NCBI GenBank assembly: GCA_020024155.1
Contig: JAHHUE010000003.1
Span: 1-64,000, forward strand
Direction: 5' to 3'
DNA from: Oscillospiraceae bacterium
GTDB lineage: Bacteria > Bacillota > Clostridia > Oscillospirales > Ruminococcaceae
Length of the DNA stretch: 64,000 nt
The notes beneath the pieces were generated by a model that had not been told where the DNA came from, ran no database searches, and saw only the letters and a list, made by a program, of their open reading frames with translations. A program made the translations under genes and the position numbers. Positions 36,994-46,490 of this stretch are shown here, piece by piece (position 1 is the first letter of the stretch; every line of letters begins with the position of its first letter).

Positions 36994-37527
36994 CTATATT
37001 TTTGATAATTCTTCTTTCATATTTTTAAGTTTCATAGCGATAGAATCATCAAGCTGTGCGTCATTGTATTTAAGTACAATACCGCCCAAAACATTTTTAT
37101 CGACTTTTGTATCGAGAATAACTGTTTTGCCAGTAACTTTCTGTAACTTATTGATAAGCTTATCTTTAAGTTCTTGTGGCATTTCAATTGCTGTTGTAGC
37201 AACAATTTTTTCTATGTTGTAATGTCTGTTATATGCTTCAACATATTCATCAAAAGATTCTCTTATATACATAACAGCTTTTCTGTCTGTCATAATTTTA
37301 AGAAAATTCAAAAGATATTTATTAACTTTGTCTTTAAACAAAGTATCCAATAATTTTTCTTTTTCTTCTTTTGTAATCATAGGAGCATCAAGAACTTTTA
37401 CAAGTTCAGAATCTCGTTCAAAAGCATTACAGATATCTGTAATTTCTTCTCTGATTTGATTGTCAACTTTTTCTTCAAGGGATACTTCAAAAAGTGAATT
37501 TGCATAAACACTTGCTATTTTACTCAT
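36994..37527 (-). CDS. atpH: F1 ATP synthase delta subunit
   Basis: A 177-residue peripheral-stalk protein: an N-terminal six-helix domain beginning ASVYANSLFEVS and a C-terminal segment with GGIVLKYNDAQLDDSI, the delta/OSCP signature. It links F1 to the b subunit. The start overlaps the atpF stop (ATGA). Confidence 0.94.
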   Translation of the reverse strand: MSKIASVYANSLFEVSLEEKVDNQIREEITDICNAFERDSELVKVLDAPMITKEEKEKLLDTLFKDKVNKYLLNFLKIMTDRKAVMYIRESFDEYVEAYNRHYNIEKIVATTAIEMPQELKDKLINKLQKVTGKTVILDTKVDKNVLGGIVLKYNDAQLDDSIAMKLKNMKEELSKI

Positions 37528-38033
37528 TTATCTTCACCCACATTCTCAATAAATTGTGAGATTAAAGCCTCGTGGTCCTTAGCATTTATTTCTCTTTCAA
37601 CCATTTTTGATGCAATTGAAACAGAAATATCTGCAATTTCGCCTTTTATTTCTTCATAAACCTTTTTCTTTTCTTGCTCAATTTCAGCATGAGCTTTTTC
37701 AGTCATAGCAGCAGCTTTTCCTCTTGCTTCTTCAAGAATTTCATTTTCTCTTTTACGAGCCTGAGCCTGTGCGTTTTTCATAATATCGCCAGCTTGTTCA
37801 TTTGCTGATGCAAGTTTAAGTGAATATTCTTTTTCAAGTTCTTTAGCTTTTTCGCTTGCTGTGCTTGCTGTGTCATACATTGTATCTATTTCGTTTTGGC
37901 GTTGTTCAAGGATTTTCATAACCGGTTTGAACAAAAGCTTTTTCATAATGAGAAAAAGTATAAAAAGGTTACACCATGTGAAAATAAGTGTCCACGGTAC
38001 GAAAGAAACAAGTTCAAAAGTATTGTTTGGCAC
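37524..38033 (-). CDS. atpF: F0 ATP synthase b subunit
   Basis: A 169-residue stator protein with one N-terminal transmembrane helix (about residues 12-32) followed by a long, highly charged Glu/Lys/Ala coiled coil (about 40-150) ending in the delta-binding region. It overlaps atpH by four bases. Only one b gene is present, as usual in Clostridia. Confidence 0.94.
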   Translation of the reverse strand: MPNNTFELVSFVPWTLIFTWCNLFILFLIMKKLLFKPVMKILEQRQNEIDTMYDTASTASEKAKELEKEYSLKLASANEQAGDIMKNAQAQARKRENEILEEARGKAAAMTEKAHAEIEQEKKKVYEEIKGEIADISVSIASKMVEREINAKDHEALISQFIENVGEDK

Positions 38034-38080
38034 TTTAACAGTTGCCTCCTTTCATTAGTTTTTTCTATTTTAATGAAAGA

Positions 38081-38386
<306 letters not shown>

Positions 38387-39118
38387 TTATTCTGCTGCGC
38401 CACTTACATAAACCATCGTGAGCATACAGAAAATATAAGCCTGTAAGAAACTTGTAAATACGTCAAAATAAATTGACAATAATGCCGGCAAACCAACCTG
38501 GAAGATTGGTATTGACTGAATGAATGCCACCGGAACAATCTTTAATACCAATCCACTCAAAGCGGCAAGTGCTGCATAAAGCAATGTTGTAATAACACCA
38601 CCTGCTGCAATGTTACCAAAATGACGGAATGTCATAGAAACTGGTGTTGCAATTTCACTGATGATGTTAAGTGGTAAAATGAGTGGAACAGGTTCTGCAA
38701 ATCTTTTAAGAGAACCAGCAACACCTTTGTATTTAAGGTTTACAACCTGAATCATTATAAAGGTTATTGTTGCCATACCTATTATAATTGAAAGGTCGCC
38801 CGTTGGTGGTTTTACGCCTACAAGACTTGACATACTAGAACAAAAACTATACGCAAAAAGTGCCGCAATATATGGTGCAAAATGTCTCCATTTCTGCCCC
38901 ATAGTGCCGTCTATAAGTCCATAAACTGTTAGCACAAGTTTTTCTGCAATAATCTGTCTTTTGCTGTCTGGTTTAACCTTTAAATTTTTTGTAAGGTACA
39001 TACATACAGCAGCTATTACAGCCATTATAACCCATGATGTTACAACGGTGTTTGTGATAATAATCGGACCTATGCGAAATAGTACTCTTGGACCTGTTAC
39101 TGCTATTTCTGAGCCCAT
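38387..39118 (-). CDS. atpB: F0 ATP synthase a subunit
   Basis: A 243-residue membrane stator with five to six helices. The essential arginine is in SMTFRHFGNIAAG (about residue 175), the ion-channel partner of the c-ring glutamate. FRIGPIIITNTVVTSW opens the first helix as in the short Firmicute a subunits. It lies one base behind atpI. Confidence 0.95.
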   Translation of the reverse strand: MGSEIAVTGPRVLFRIGPIIITNTVVTSWVIMAVIAAVCMYLTKNLKVKPDSKRQIIAEKLVLTVYGLIDGTMGQKWRHFAPYIAALFAYSFCSSMSSLVGVKPPTGDLSIIIGMATITFIMIQVVNLKYKGVAGSLKRFAEPVPLILPLNIISEIATPVSMTFRHFGNIAAGGVITTLLYAALAALSGLVLKIVPVAFIQSIPIFQVGLPALLSIYFDVFTSFLQAYIFCMLTMVYVSGAAE

Positions 39119-39119
39119 T

Positions 39120-39506
39120 TTATTTTATTCCCTCCTTATTTGTAAAATTTATAATCATAATGGAAATGCGTGTAAAAATAAAAGGAATTACAGCTGCAAT
39201 CCAATTGAAAACCGGTACAATAAGTGCAATTGCAAAACTAGCTGCAAAAAGCACCATTCTTGCTGTATATGTACTTTGCATATACAGCTGAGCTTGTTTT
39301 TGTTCTTTTTCCATTGCTTTTTGAACACTTAATCCAAGCCATAAAAAATTGATAACTGACACTGCATATCCAAACAAAGAGCCAGCCAACACATCAAATC
39401 CCCAGAAACCTATAATAAAAAACACTGCGTTTTCTATAATGGTTAATCCAAGATTATATATGGTAATCTTCTTTAAATTTTCAGCAACAACAGGTGTAAG
39501 TTTCAT
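39120..39506 (-). CDS. atpI: ATP synthase subunit I (AtpI)
   Basis: A 128-residue protein with four hydrophobic segments (about 15-35, 38-58, 78-98, 100-122), matching AtpI, which helps assemble the c ring in several bacteria, including sodium-type enzymes. It lies between the AtpZ-like gene (8 bases) and atpB (1 base). Confidence 0.82.
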   Translation of the reverse strand: MKLTPVVAENLKKITIYNLGLTIIENAVFFIIGFWGFDVLAGSLFGYAVSVINFLWLGLSVQKAMEKEQKQAQLYMQSTYTARMVLFAASFAIALIVPVFNWIAAVIPFIFTRISIMIINFTNKEGIK

Positions 39507-39514
39507 TTTTACCT

Positions 39515-39781
39515 CTAATTTTTAAATTTATTTTCATATTCTTTCTGTTCTTTTTTTACATCTTTCAAAAACATTTTCATATAGTTAGCAAAAGAACTTA
39601 TACCACTTGCTATTCCCAAAAATATGCCCACAAGAACAACCCAATCGCCAAGATTAAATTTGGATTTTATCCATATAGCGCCCCATATACATATAATTGC
39701 TGGTGCAACAACGGATATGCCAAGCTGAGATATTAAAGACATATATTTTAATGAGTTGTATATCTTTTTATTAGCATTCAT
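39515..39781 (-). CDS. atpZ: AtpZ/AtpI-family protein, first gene of the atp operon
   Basis: An 88-residue protein with two transmembrane helices (about 14-34 and 46-66) and a Lys/Glu-rich C-terminal tail. Size, position ahead of atpI and the helix pair with SQLGISVVAP and GIFLGIASG fit AtpZ. AtpZI has been linked to magnesium or assembly functions. It has the operon's promoter 44 bases upstream of its start. Confidence 0.82.
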   Translation of the reverse strand: MNANKKIYNSLKYMSLISQLGISVVAPAIICIWGAIWIKSKFNLGDWVVLVGIFLGIASGISSFANYMKMFLKDVKKEQKEYENKFKN

Positions 39782-39824
39782 TTTCTACCACCAAACTTAA
39801 AATGATATAATTTAAATATTTAGA

Positions 39825-39853
39825 ATTATAACACGATATTCACTAAAATTCAA
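39825..39853 (-). promoter_or_regulatory. promoter of the atp operon
   Basis: On the minus strand TTGAAT (39848-39853), 17 bases, TATAAT (39825-39830). No hairpin or operator is evident between it and the first gene. Confidence 0.88.
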
Positions 39854-39954
39854 CATCTATTAAATACTATGAAAGTTGATTTTTTGTGTAATCTTCGTTA
39901 ACTTTAATAATTTGAGTACATATTTTTTATGCATATAGTTAATAAAGTAAAGAA

Positions 39955-39986
39955 CTGCAAACCAAATTAAAGATTTTGGTTTGCAG
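39955..39986 (-). terminator. terminator behind the DUF1653 gene
   Basis: CTGCAAACCAAA (39955-39966) and TTTGGTTTGCAG (39975-39986) form a perfect 12-bp stem with an 8-base loop; T-rich sequence follows on the minus strand. Confidence 0.88.
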
Positions 39987-39997
39987 AATTTTCACAT

Positions 39998-40201
39998 CTA
40001 TATTTTTTCAAATCTTTTAAAAGTTTTACCGTCTCTTGTTATCTCTTCGCAAAACATTGATAACGGTCTTACCCATATTCCCATTTCTCCATAAAGAGCC
40101 TTGTATACAACCATATCTTCCAAGGTTTCAGAATGCTTTGCAACATAAAGCACTTCGTATTCTTTACCTTTAAAATGACGGTATTTTCCTGTTTCAATCA
40201 T
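39998..40201 (-). CDS. DUF1653 domain protein
   Basis: A 67-residue protein consisting of a single DUF1653 domain: GKYRHFKGKEYEVLYVAKHS at the start and the ETLEDMVVYKALYG and WVRPLSMF blocks. The fold is a small SH3-like barrel; the function is not known. It follows the thioredoxin-reductase-like gene by three bases and ends at a strong terminator. Confidence 0.88.
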   Translation of the reverse strand: MIETGKYRHFKGKEYEVLYVAKHSETLEDMVVYKALYGEMGIWVRPLSMFCEEITRDGKTFKRFEKI

Positions 40202-40204
40202 AGT

Positions 40205-41074
40205 TTAACCTTTTATCTTTTTTACATATTTTGCGCTTTCGCTACCAGCAACTGCACCTTGGTAAACAGCTTTTGCAACTTGATACATACCTTTTGTATT
40301 ATCTCCTGCTGCATATAAGCCTGGAATATTTGTTGCACATTTTTCATCAACTACAATAGCATTGCCGTCTGTTTCAACACCAAGTTTTCTTGCAAAGTCG
40401 GATGCCCCAGCAACACCAACTGCAACAAACAAACCATCTATTTCTATGCTACTTTCATCTTCAAAAGTAACTTTTTGTACAGTATTCTCGCCACTGATTT
40501 CAGATATTTTTTTATCTATATATTCAACGCCATCAATTTTCTTTTCAAATTCTTTTCCATTTGAAAGCACATATACTTTTTGTGCAAGATTTTTAAGGTA
40601 ACTTGCCTCTTCTGCTGCGTATTCGCCTTCGCCAAGAACTGCAACATTTTTTCCACGATAGAAAAATCCGTCACATACTGCGCAATAGCTTACGCCACGA
40701 CCTTCAAATTCTTTTATGCCTTTTATTGCAGGGGCTTTTCTGCTTGTGCCGGTTGCAATAATAACACTTTTGGCTGTAAATGATTGTGATGATGTTTTTA
40801 CCTGATAATCACCACTCCATTCTATTCCTGTAACTTGGTCAAGTATCATATCAATATCTGCATCTTTAAGCTGAGATACACCCATATTAAATAATTCTTC
40901 GCCTGTTGTGCCTTTTGCTACACCATAATAGTTATCTATTTTTTCTGCTTTCATAAGAGCAGATACTTGTTGACCTATAACAAGAGTTTTTGCACCTGCA
41001 CGATGTGTATAAAGAGCAGATGATACACCTGCTGGGCCAAGACCTATTATAATAATATCATACATATTTTCCAT
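40205..41074 (-). CDS. thioredoxin reductase-like FAD/NAD(P)-dependent oxidoreductase
   Basis: About 289 residues. FAD-binding GLGPAGVSSALYT at the N-terminus, a redox-active CAVC pair (about residue 130) in the form YCAVCDGFFYRG, an NADPH-binding GEGEYAAEEA loop, and the C-terminal FAD motif GLYAAGDNT. This is the thioredoxin reductase layout. The NADPH loop GxGEYAxE departs from the usual GGGxSA(V/A)E, so the electron donor or partner may differ; no thioredoxin gene is adjacent. The start is taken as the second of two tandem ATGs, seven bases after GGAGG. Confidence 0.88.
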   Translation of the reverse strand: MENMYDIIIIGLGPAGVSSALYTHRAGAKTLVIGQQVSALMKAEKIDNYYGVAKGTTGEELFNMGVSQLKDADIDMILDQVTGIEWSGDYQVKTSSQSFTAKSVIIATGTSRKAPAIKGIKEFEGRGVSYCAVCDGFFYRGKNVAVLGEGEYAAEEASYLKNLAQKVYVLSNGKEFEKKIDGVEYIDKKISEISGENTVQKVTFEDESSIEIDGLFVAVGVAGASDFARKLGVETDGNAIVVDEKCATNIPGLYAAGDNTKGMYQVAKAVYQGAVAGSESAKYVKKIKG

Positions 41075-41163
41075 CATAAATCCTCCGTTGCACTATTTAT
41101 TGTAAATTTAATTTAACACATTATACCTAAAAATAAAAGTGACAAAATCACCTGAATGCACAA

Positions 41164-41189
41164 AAAGGCAGTGAAAATTCACTGCCTTT
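41164..41189 (-). terminator. terminator of the lipoprotein gene
   Basis: AAAGGCAGTGAA (41164-41175) and TTCACTGCCTTT (41178-41189) with a T-run on both strands. On the minus strand it ends the mfd-lipoprotein unit. Confidence 0.88.
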
Positions 41190-41196
41190 AATTTTA

Positions 41197-42228
41197 TTAT
41201 TTAATTTTTGAAGGTGAATAGTATTTTACTGCTGCTGCATCTTCTGAAATTTCGTATAATGCACTTTCTTCTTCAATAGATTTTGTAAATTCTTCGCCTT
41301 TCATATCGTTTAAAACACTCATTTTAAGGTTTTCAAATTCTTCATCAGAAGCATAGTTTGTAACTCTCTGATAAATCATAAATTCGTCTTCGATTTCATC
41401 ATAGAGATATTCGCCGTTTTCTTCCAATGTGTAAACATTAGCTACAAAAAGCTGTGGAAGTTGTTCTGAATTTTTAGGAACATAAAATTCTTGTGTATTT
41501 GAAGTTGCATCAGAATAATCTTTTTCAACGCCTGCAAGTTCACCTGCTTTTGTCATAATATCAATTCTTACTGTTTCAAAATCTTCGCCATTATTGAGTC
41601 TTTCAATAGCCTCATCACAGATATTAGACATTTTTATAAGGTTTTCTTCATCGAGGAATTTGTTGTCTTTACCTTTTTTAGGAACACTAAAACCTTTAAC
41701 TTTTGCAAAGTTAGTGTTGATATATTCAGCATATTCTTCATTAGAAGGTGATTTTTCTCCGTTTTCGCCATAAACTGTATTAAAAATTTCGCCTGCTTTA
41801 ATGTTGTTTACAACAAATTTTTTATATGTTTCAAGACCAACACCGTTTTCAGTATATTTTTCTTTGAGATATTCCCAGTACATTTCTGCACTTTGGTTTG
41901 CATAGTCTGTTGTTTCCTGAGAAAGTGTAAGACCCATTTCTTCGTATTTCTTTTCTGCCCATACATAAGCTTTAAGATTTTTGATTGTTTCTTGATGAAT
42001 CCATTCTTCACCGTTTATTTCATCAATTTTTTCTTTAAGAACATCTTTACCGCTTTCAACTTTTTGGCTTGCTTTTGTATAAGCTTGTAATTGTGCATTA
42101 AGATATTCGCCTGCTGTTATTGAAACACCGTCAATTGTCACAACAGAATCATAGTTTTTGCCACAGCCTGTAAAGCCTGCAACTGCAAGTGCAATTGTAA
42201 GAGCTAAAGCTGTTATTTTTTTAAACAT
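41197..42228 (-). CDS. PrsA/SurA-like lipoprotein lacking an evident PPIase domain
   Basis: A 343-residue lipoprotein: signal peptide with lipobox GFTGC (Cys about residue 22), then an extended helical chaperone-type region (VVTIDGVSITAGEYL at its start, as in SurA/PrsA N-domains). Weak parvulin-like remnants (AIERLNNGEDFETV) are present but the glycine-rich GGDLG block is missing, so rotamase activity is doubtful. In many Clostridia a PrsA-like foldase follows mfd, as here. It probably assists folding of exported proteins on the outer face of the membrane (inference). Confidence 0.75.
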   Translation of the reverse strand: MFKKITALALTIALAVAGFTGCGKNYDSVVTIDGVSITAGEYLNAQLQAYTKASQKVESGKDVLKEKIDEINGEEWIHQETIKNLKAYVWAEKKYEEMGLTLSQETTDYANQSAEMYWEYLKEKYTENGVGLETYKKFVVNNIKAGEIFNTVYGENGEKSPSNEEYAEYINTNFAKVKGFSVPKKGKDNKFLDEENLIKMSNICDEAIERLNNGEDFETVRIDIMTKAGELAGVEKDYSDATSNTQEFYVPKNSEQLPQLFVANVYTLEENGEYLYDEIEDEFMIYQRVTNYASDEEFENLKMSVLNDMKGEEFTKSIEEESALYEISEDAAAVKYYSPSKIK

Positions 42229-42339
42229 TCTGGTTTTCCCCCTGAAATATAAATTTTCATATAGTTTTTTAATTATACTACCAAAATTTAATTATATCAA
42301 CTGTTATAGTTTAAAATTAAATTGTGATGATTTATTGTA

Positions 42340-45300
42340 CTATTTTTGCAATGATGATTCTTTAAACAAATTAAGCATATCTTTCATAACATCAAGGCTA
42401 TTTTTGTCAGCTTTTATTTGAGCACTTATATATGGTTTTTCTGTACTGTTTACAAGTATTTTGTGTTTTGTATTCTTTATAACATAACCAACATCAATAT
42501 GTGCAAAATCATTTGAATAAAACATAAGGCTGTCTTTTCTCTGCACAACTTCGGTTATACCTACACTAGATGCAAGAACACGCAAAAGAGAAATATCTAT
42601 AAGCCCCATAACACTTTCAGGCACATCGCCATAACGGTCAATAAATTCATCAAGCAAATCAGATACATCATCTTCGCTTTCAAGTGATGCTATGCGTTTA
42701 TAACTTTCTATTCTGTTTTGAGTATATGGAATATATTTTTCCGGAATATATGCGTCAACAGTAATATCAATAAGGCAATCACTTTTTTCTGTCTTTATTT
42801 CTTCCCCTTTTTCAACAGCAATAGCCTGATTAAGAAGTTTTACATATAAATCATAACCTATACTTGCCATAAATCCACTTTGAGTTTTACCAAGAATACT
42901 GCCTGCACCACGAATTTGCAAATCTCGCATTGCAATTTTAAAGCCAGAGCCAAAATTTGTAAATTCTCTGATAGCATTAAGCCTTTTTACTGCAACTTCG
43001 TTAAGCACTTTATTTCTTTGGAATGTAAAATATGCGTATGATTTTCTTGTTGAACGTCCAACTCTGCCCCTTATTTGATAAAGCTGACTAAGACCCATTC
43101 TGTCTGCATCTTCAATTATCAAGGTATTGCAGTTTGGAACATCTATACCTGTTTCTATGATAGTTGTACATACAAGAATATCAATTTCTCCGTTTATAAG
43201 CTGTTGCCATACAGCAGATAAGCTTGCCTCGTCCATTTTACCGTGAGCAACACCAATTCTTGCGTTAGGACAATATCTCTGTACTCTCAATGCACAGTTA
43301 TCAATTGTTTCAACTCTATTATGAAGATAGTAGCATTGTCCACCACGGTTTAACTCTCTGTTAAGTGCATAAGCAACCATTTTTTCATCAAATTCACTTA
43401 CATAAGTTTCAATCGGAATACGGTCAAAGGGAGGTTTTTCAATTGTGGACATATCTCTTATACCATTAAGAGCCATACTCAGTGTTCTTGGAATAGGAGT
43501 TGCAGAAAGTGTAAGAACGTCAACACCTTTAAAGCCTTCAACAAGTTTTTCTTTGTGAGCAACACCAAATCGTTGTTCCTCATCTATAATAACAAGACCT
43601 AAATCCTTAAACTTAACTTTTTTCTGTATAAGTGCGTGTGTGCCAACAACAATATCAGCTACACCACTGTTAATATCTTTTATAGTCTGTTCTCTTTGTT
43701 TAAGACTTCTGAAACGGCTCAGCAGTTGTATATTTACTGGAAAGTTTTCCATTCTTTGTACCAAAGTATTATAGTGCTGCCAAGCAAGAACAGTTGTTGG
43801 TACAAGTATCGCCACTTGTTTTGAGTTCATAACTGCTTTAAAGGCTGCACGCAAAGCAACTTCTGTTTTACCAACACCAACATCACCACAAACAAGGCGT
43901 TCCATTGGATAGTTACTTTCCATATCATTTTTAATTTCAGAAATTGCTCTCAGCTGGTCTTCGGTTTCATCGTATATAAATCTTGCCTCAAAATCTTTTT
44001 GCCACTCGTTATCTTCATCAAAAGCAAAACCTTTTGCTTTTTCTCTTTCAGCATAAAGACGTATAAGCTCTGCTGCCATTTCCTGCGTTGCTTTTTTGGC
44101 TTTTGCTTTTGTTTTTTTCCAGCTTTCTCCTCCAAGTTTTGAAAGCTTTACATGTTCACCTTCTTGAGAATATGAATATCTGCTTATAAGGTCTAACTGT
44201 GTTACTGGCACAAACAAGCTATCTTTGCCTTGAAAGTTTATTTTGAGATAATCTTTTGTAACACCTTGCATACTTACATTGTGTATACCGTCATAAACAC
44301 CAATACCGTAATTTTGATGAACAACATAATCTCCCTTGGATATTTCATCAATTGATGTGAGAGCATCTTTTGCTTTTTGTCTTTTGTAGTTCTGTTTACC
44401 AACATCAAGTTTTCTGCCTGTTATAAGGCAAAGTTTATGCATTGGAAGTTCAAAGCCTTGTTGAGTATGCCCTGCTGCAACACCAATTGTGCCTTCTGAC
44501 AAAGGTGCATCTTTTTCCATATAAAAACTTGAATATCCAAATCCTTCAAGGTCTCTTGCAAGGCTTTGTGCAGATTTTTTTGTACCTGCAAGTACAACAA
44601 TTTTATATCCTTGCTTAATAAGCTGTTCAACATCACTTGCAAGCACTTTATATTCGCCTGCCCAGCTTGGCAGATTATGACAAGTAATATTTACTAAATG
44701 AGATAAACTTATATCCGATATACTTCTAACAAAGTCTTCTGCAATAATTGTTGGGTTTGTTTTAGCAACATTCAAAAGATATGAAAACGGAGCATAAAAA
44801 TCAGTCATTCCCTTTGCCAATACACCATCATTAAGCAAAGTTTCTATATCCTGCCCCATATGCCATAAAGTCTGTGAATAATTTTCTTTTGTGGCACTAA
44901 AATCATCAATAAATACAATTGGGTTGTCAAGATAATCAAACAATGTTGATTTAGTGTCATAGCAAATGGAAATGTACTTATCCATTGTCTGAGGCATTAT
45001 ATCGTTTTTAAGTGTATTTATATCTTTTTCTGTTGCTGTATCAAACTGAGAAATAGTTTTTCCGTTAAGTGTTTTTCTATAATTTTCAATTGACTGCAAA
45101 GCTGTTTGCGGAGATGTAAAAAGCACTTCTTTTACTGGAGAAATATGCACTTTTTTTATTTGTTCGGTGCGGCGTTGTGTTTCAATTTCAAAAGTGTTTA
45201 TACGGTCAATCTCATCGCCCCAAAACTCTATTCTTACTGGCAATGACATATCAGGTGTGTAAAGGTCAATAATATCACCTCTTTGAGCAAACTGACCTGC

Positions 45301-45798
45301 ACCTTCAACCATATCTCTGCGTACATATCCTGCGTTTATAAGATTTTCAACAAGTTGTTTTGGCTGAATAACTGTTGTGTCTTTTATTGTTAATGTATTC
45401 TGCAAAAACTTTTCTTTTGGCATTGTGTACATAAGTGCAGAATCCAATGTAGACACCACAATATTACATCTGTTGCTCACAAGATATCCAAGTGTCTGTA
45501 TTCTTTTGTATTCATACTCTCTGGAAAAACCTTCAAGTTGTCTTAAAGTCAAATCTCTTGACGGAAAAACTTGAGATTTATCACAAAAGAAAGATATATC
45601 CTCATTAAGACGGTTTGCGTTTTTTTCATCTTTTGTAAGAACAAGCACTGTTCTGTTTGTTGTTTGTTGTATAGCAGCAATAAATGCTGCTCTTGCAGTT
45701 TGTGAAAGTCCAAATAAAGCTATCGGAGAAGTATATTCACGAATTTCATTATTTATTTTTATAAATTCCTGAGTTTTTACAATTTCTTTTAAAAGCAT
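42340..45798 (-). CDS. mfd: transcription-repair coupling factor Mfd
   Basis: A 1152-residue ATP-dependent translocase that removes RNA polymerase stalled at lesions and recruits UvrA. A UvrB-like N-terminal region (with GAGQFAQRGDIIDLYT), the RNA-polymerase-interaction domain (GDYVVHQNYGIGVYDGI), then the RecG-like helicase core with Walker A GDVGVGKTEVAL, DEEQRFGV, and motif VI QIRGRVGRS, and the C-terminal TRCF domain. Length is normal. AAGGAG lies ahead of the ATG. A perfect Spo0A-box-like sequence stands about 35 bases upstream. Confidence 0.97.
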   Translation of the reverse strand: MLLKEIVKTQEFIKINNEIREYTSPIALFGLSQTARAAFIAAIQQTTNRTVLVLTKDEKNANRLNEDISFFCDKSQVFPSRDLTLRQLEGFSREYEYKRIQTLGYLVSNRCNIVVSTLDSALMYTMPKEKFLQNTLTIKDTTVIQPKQLVENLINAGYVRRDMVEGAGQFAQRGDIIDLYTPDMSLPVRIEFWGDEIDRINTFEIETQRRTEQIKKVHISPVKEVLFTSPQTALQSIENYRKTLNGKTISQFDTATEKDINTLKNDIMPQTMDKYISICYDTKSTLFDYLDNPIVFIDDFSATKENYSQTLWHMGQDIETLLNDGVLAKGMTDFYAPFSYLLNVAKTNPTIIAEDFVRSISDISLSHLVNITCHNLPSWAGEYKVLASDVEQLIKQGYKIVVLAGTKKSAQSLARDLEGFGYSSFYMEKDAPLSEGTIGVAAGHTQQGFELPMHKLCLITGRKLDVGKQNYKRQKAKDALTSIDEISKGDYVVHQNYGIGVYDGIHNVSMQGVTKDYLKINFQGKDSLFVPVTQLDLISRYSYSQEGEHVKLSKLGGESWKKTKAKAKKATQEMAAELIRLYAEREKAKGFAFDEDNEWQKDFEARFIYDETEDQLRAISEIKNDMESNYPMERLVCGDVGVGKTEVALRAAFKAVMNSKQVAILVPTTVLAWQHYNTLVQRMENFPVNIQLLSRFRSLKQREQTIKDINSGVADIVVGTHALIQKKVKFKDLGLVIIDEEQRFGVAHKEKLVEGFKGVDVLTLSATPIPRTLSMALNGIRDMSTIEKPPFDRIPIETYVSEFDEKMVAYALNRELNRGGQCYYLHNRVETIDNCALRVQRYCPNARIGVAHGKMDEASLSAVWQQLINGEIDILVCTTIIETGIDVPNCNTLIIEDADRMGLSQLYQIRGRVGRSTRKSYAYFTFQRNKVLNEVAVKRLNAIREFTNFGSGFKIAMRDLQIRGAGSILGKTQSGFMASIGYDLYVKLLNQAIAVEKGEEIKTEKSDCLIDITVDAYIPEKYIPYTQNRIESYKRIASLESEDDVSDLLDEFIDRYGDVPESVMGLIDISLLRVLASSVGITEVVQRKDSLMFYSNDFAHIDVGYVIKNTKHKILVNSTEKPYISAQIKADKNSLDVMKDMLNLFKESSLQK

Positions 45799-45830
45799 CT
45801 TATTCTCCTTGTGATATTATTTTCGACAAA

Positions 45831-45840
45831 TATTGCAATA
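45831..45840 (-). promoter_or_regulatory. Spo0A-box-like sequence upstream of mfd
   Basis: On the minus strand TTTGTCGAAA contains the heptamer TGTCGAA, the core of Spo0A boxes. It lies 33-42 bases ahead of the mfd start codon, close to where a core promoter would be. A single heptamer can occur by chance. Confidence 0.35.
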
Positions 45841-45856
45841 TGTATAACAAGCAGTT

Positions 45857-45887
45857 GCCGTACAGGGCATAGTACACCCCGTACGGC
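45857..45887 (-). other. GC-rich hairpin between pth and mfd
   Basis: GCCGTAC (45857-45863) pairs with GTACGGC (45881-45887), and the inner GGG/CCC adds four pairs around a 9-base loop. It is far more GC-rich than its surroundings. On the minus strand it stands 12 bases past the pth stop but has no T-run; the T-rich side faces the plus strand. Attenuator or RNA-stability element are options. Confidence 0.55.
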
Positions 45888-45899
45888 TTTCTGATTTTA

Positions 45900-46487
45900 T
45901 TATTTACTATATGCGTTCATGGCTTTTTGGATATCTCCGTTAGCCATAAGTTTTACAGCATTGTGCACATCTTCAAATCTTTCTGATAAAAGTTTCTTTT
46001 CACTATCAGTAAATTTTCCAAGCACCCAATCTGCAAGGTCGTAGTCTGGATGAGGTTTTTGTCCAACACCCATTTTTATTCTTGGAAATTCCTGTCCAAT
46101 ATGACTGATTATACTTTTTATGCCATTATGACCACCGGCACTGCCTTTTTGTCTTATACGCATTTTGCCAACATCAAGAGAAATATCATCATAAATTACA
46201 ATGATATTTTCAGCCGGCACTTTATAAAACTTTGCAGCCTGCATAACAGCTTCGCCTGAAAGATTCATAAAAGTTTGTGGCTTTAAAAACATAATTTTTT
46301 TCCCGTCAGTTTCCCATACACCATATAAAGCAGAAAACTTTGCCTTTGTAACAGAAACATTATTTTTTTCTGCAATATAATCAAGAGTTTCAAAACCTAT
46401 ATTATGACGGGTATTCTGATATTTAGAACCTGGATTTCCAAGGCCTACAACTATATAATCTATATTTTGATTTGATTTAAAAAACAT
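45900..46487 (-). CDS. pth: peptidyl-tRNA hydrolase
   Basis: A 195-residue enzyme releasing tRNA from dropped-off peptidyl-tRNA. The motifs VVGLGNPGSKYQNTRHN (with catalytic H28), FLKPQTFMNLSG and GGHNGIKSI are diagnostic. It follows prs by three bases, and precedes mfd, an order conserved in Firmicutes. Confidence 0.96.
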   Translation of the reverse strand: MFFKSNQNIDYIVVGLGNPGSKYQNTRHNIGFETLDYIAEKNNVSVTKAKFSALYGVWETDGKKIMFLKPQTFMNLSGEAVMQAAKFYKVPAENIIVIYDDISLDVGKMRIRQKGSAGGHNGIKSIISHIGQEFPRIKMGVGQKPHPDYDLADWVLGKFTDSEKKLLSERFEDVHNAVKLMANGDIQKAMNAYSK

Positions 46488-46490
46488 AAC

